A stretch of DNA of 6,360 bases, from the NCBI GenBank assembly GCA_002322525.1, contig DCOU01000149.1, forward strand, positions 1 through 6,360, given 5' to 3'. The notes beneath the pieces were generated by a model. It saw only the letters and a program-made list of their open reading frames with translations, was not told the origin of the DNA and ran no database searches. A program made the position numbers and the translations under genes. The DNA comes from Candidatus Omnitrophica bacterium UBA1562 (lineage in GTDB: Bacteria; Omnitrophota; Gorgyraeia; Gygaellales; Profunditerraquicolaceae). This document shows positions 6,300 through 6,360 of this stretch, one piece after another (position 1 is the first letter of the stretch; each line of letters starts with the position of its first letter).

Positions 6300-6360
6300 G
6301 CTTCCTTTTGGACTGGCACAGATTGGCAAGGCCTTTCGCAATGAAGTTACTCCGGGAAAT
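6298..6360 (+). pseudogene. glyS: Glycyl-tRNA synthetase continuation in shifted frame, cut by window end
   Basis: Reading from AAG at 6298 in the +1 frame relative to the upstream ORF gives KLPFGLAQIGKAFR followed by NEVTPGN. This is the expected class II motif 2 region of GlyRS that should follow directly after LDSKHP. The reading is open to the window edge. Removing one C from the CCC run at 6294-6296 joins the two parts into one uninterrupted protein of family-like spacing. It could be a sequencing or assembly indel, a true mutation or a +1 recoding site; the sequence alone cannot decide. Confidence 0.8.

Overview
The window looks like a piece of a moderately AT-rich bacterial chromosome, probably from an uncultured anaerobe. 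All genes are on the + strand and tightly packed. My best guess is Omnitrophota (OP3) or a relative. This rests on recollection that such genomes carry short-unit palindromic arrays inside and between genes, and on the gene style; it is inference, not demonstrated. No tRNA, rRNA, CRISPR array, transposase or phage gene is visible.

Layout: (1) 3-2282, a magnesium-type P-type ATPase (MgtA/MgtB class) cut by the left window edge. (2) 2275-3687, a GltA-type flavin/iron-sulfur NADPH oxidoreductase that overlaps the ATPase by 8 bases; its linker between the iron-sulfur and FAD domains is built from a palindromic heptanucleotide array. (3) 3688-3811, a spacer almost filled by a second large imperfect palindrome that also supplies the last gltA codons and stop. 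(4) 3812-4645, panB, the first committed step of pantothenate/CoA synthesis, with a good ribosome binding site. (5) 4646-4795, a spacer with a third palindrome. (6) 4796-5533, an unrecognised membrane-anchored protein. (7) 5559 to the right edge, glycyl-tRNA synthetase, interrupted by an apparent +1 frameshift at a CCC run (6294-6296); the correct continuation is legible in the next frame.

The genes do not form an obvious pathway: ion transport, redox/amino-acid metabolism, cofactor synthesis, an envelope protein and translation. They look like ordinary core genes packed together. The unusual content is the set of three hairpin-forming repeat elements, one of them translated within an enzyme, which share a roughly 7-base periodicity and could belong to one dispersing repeat family.
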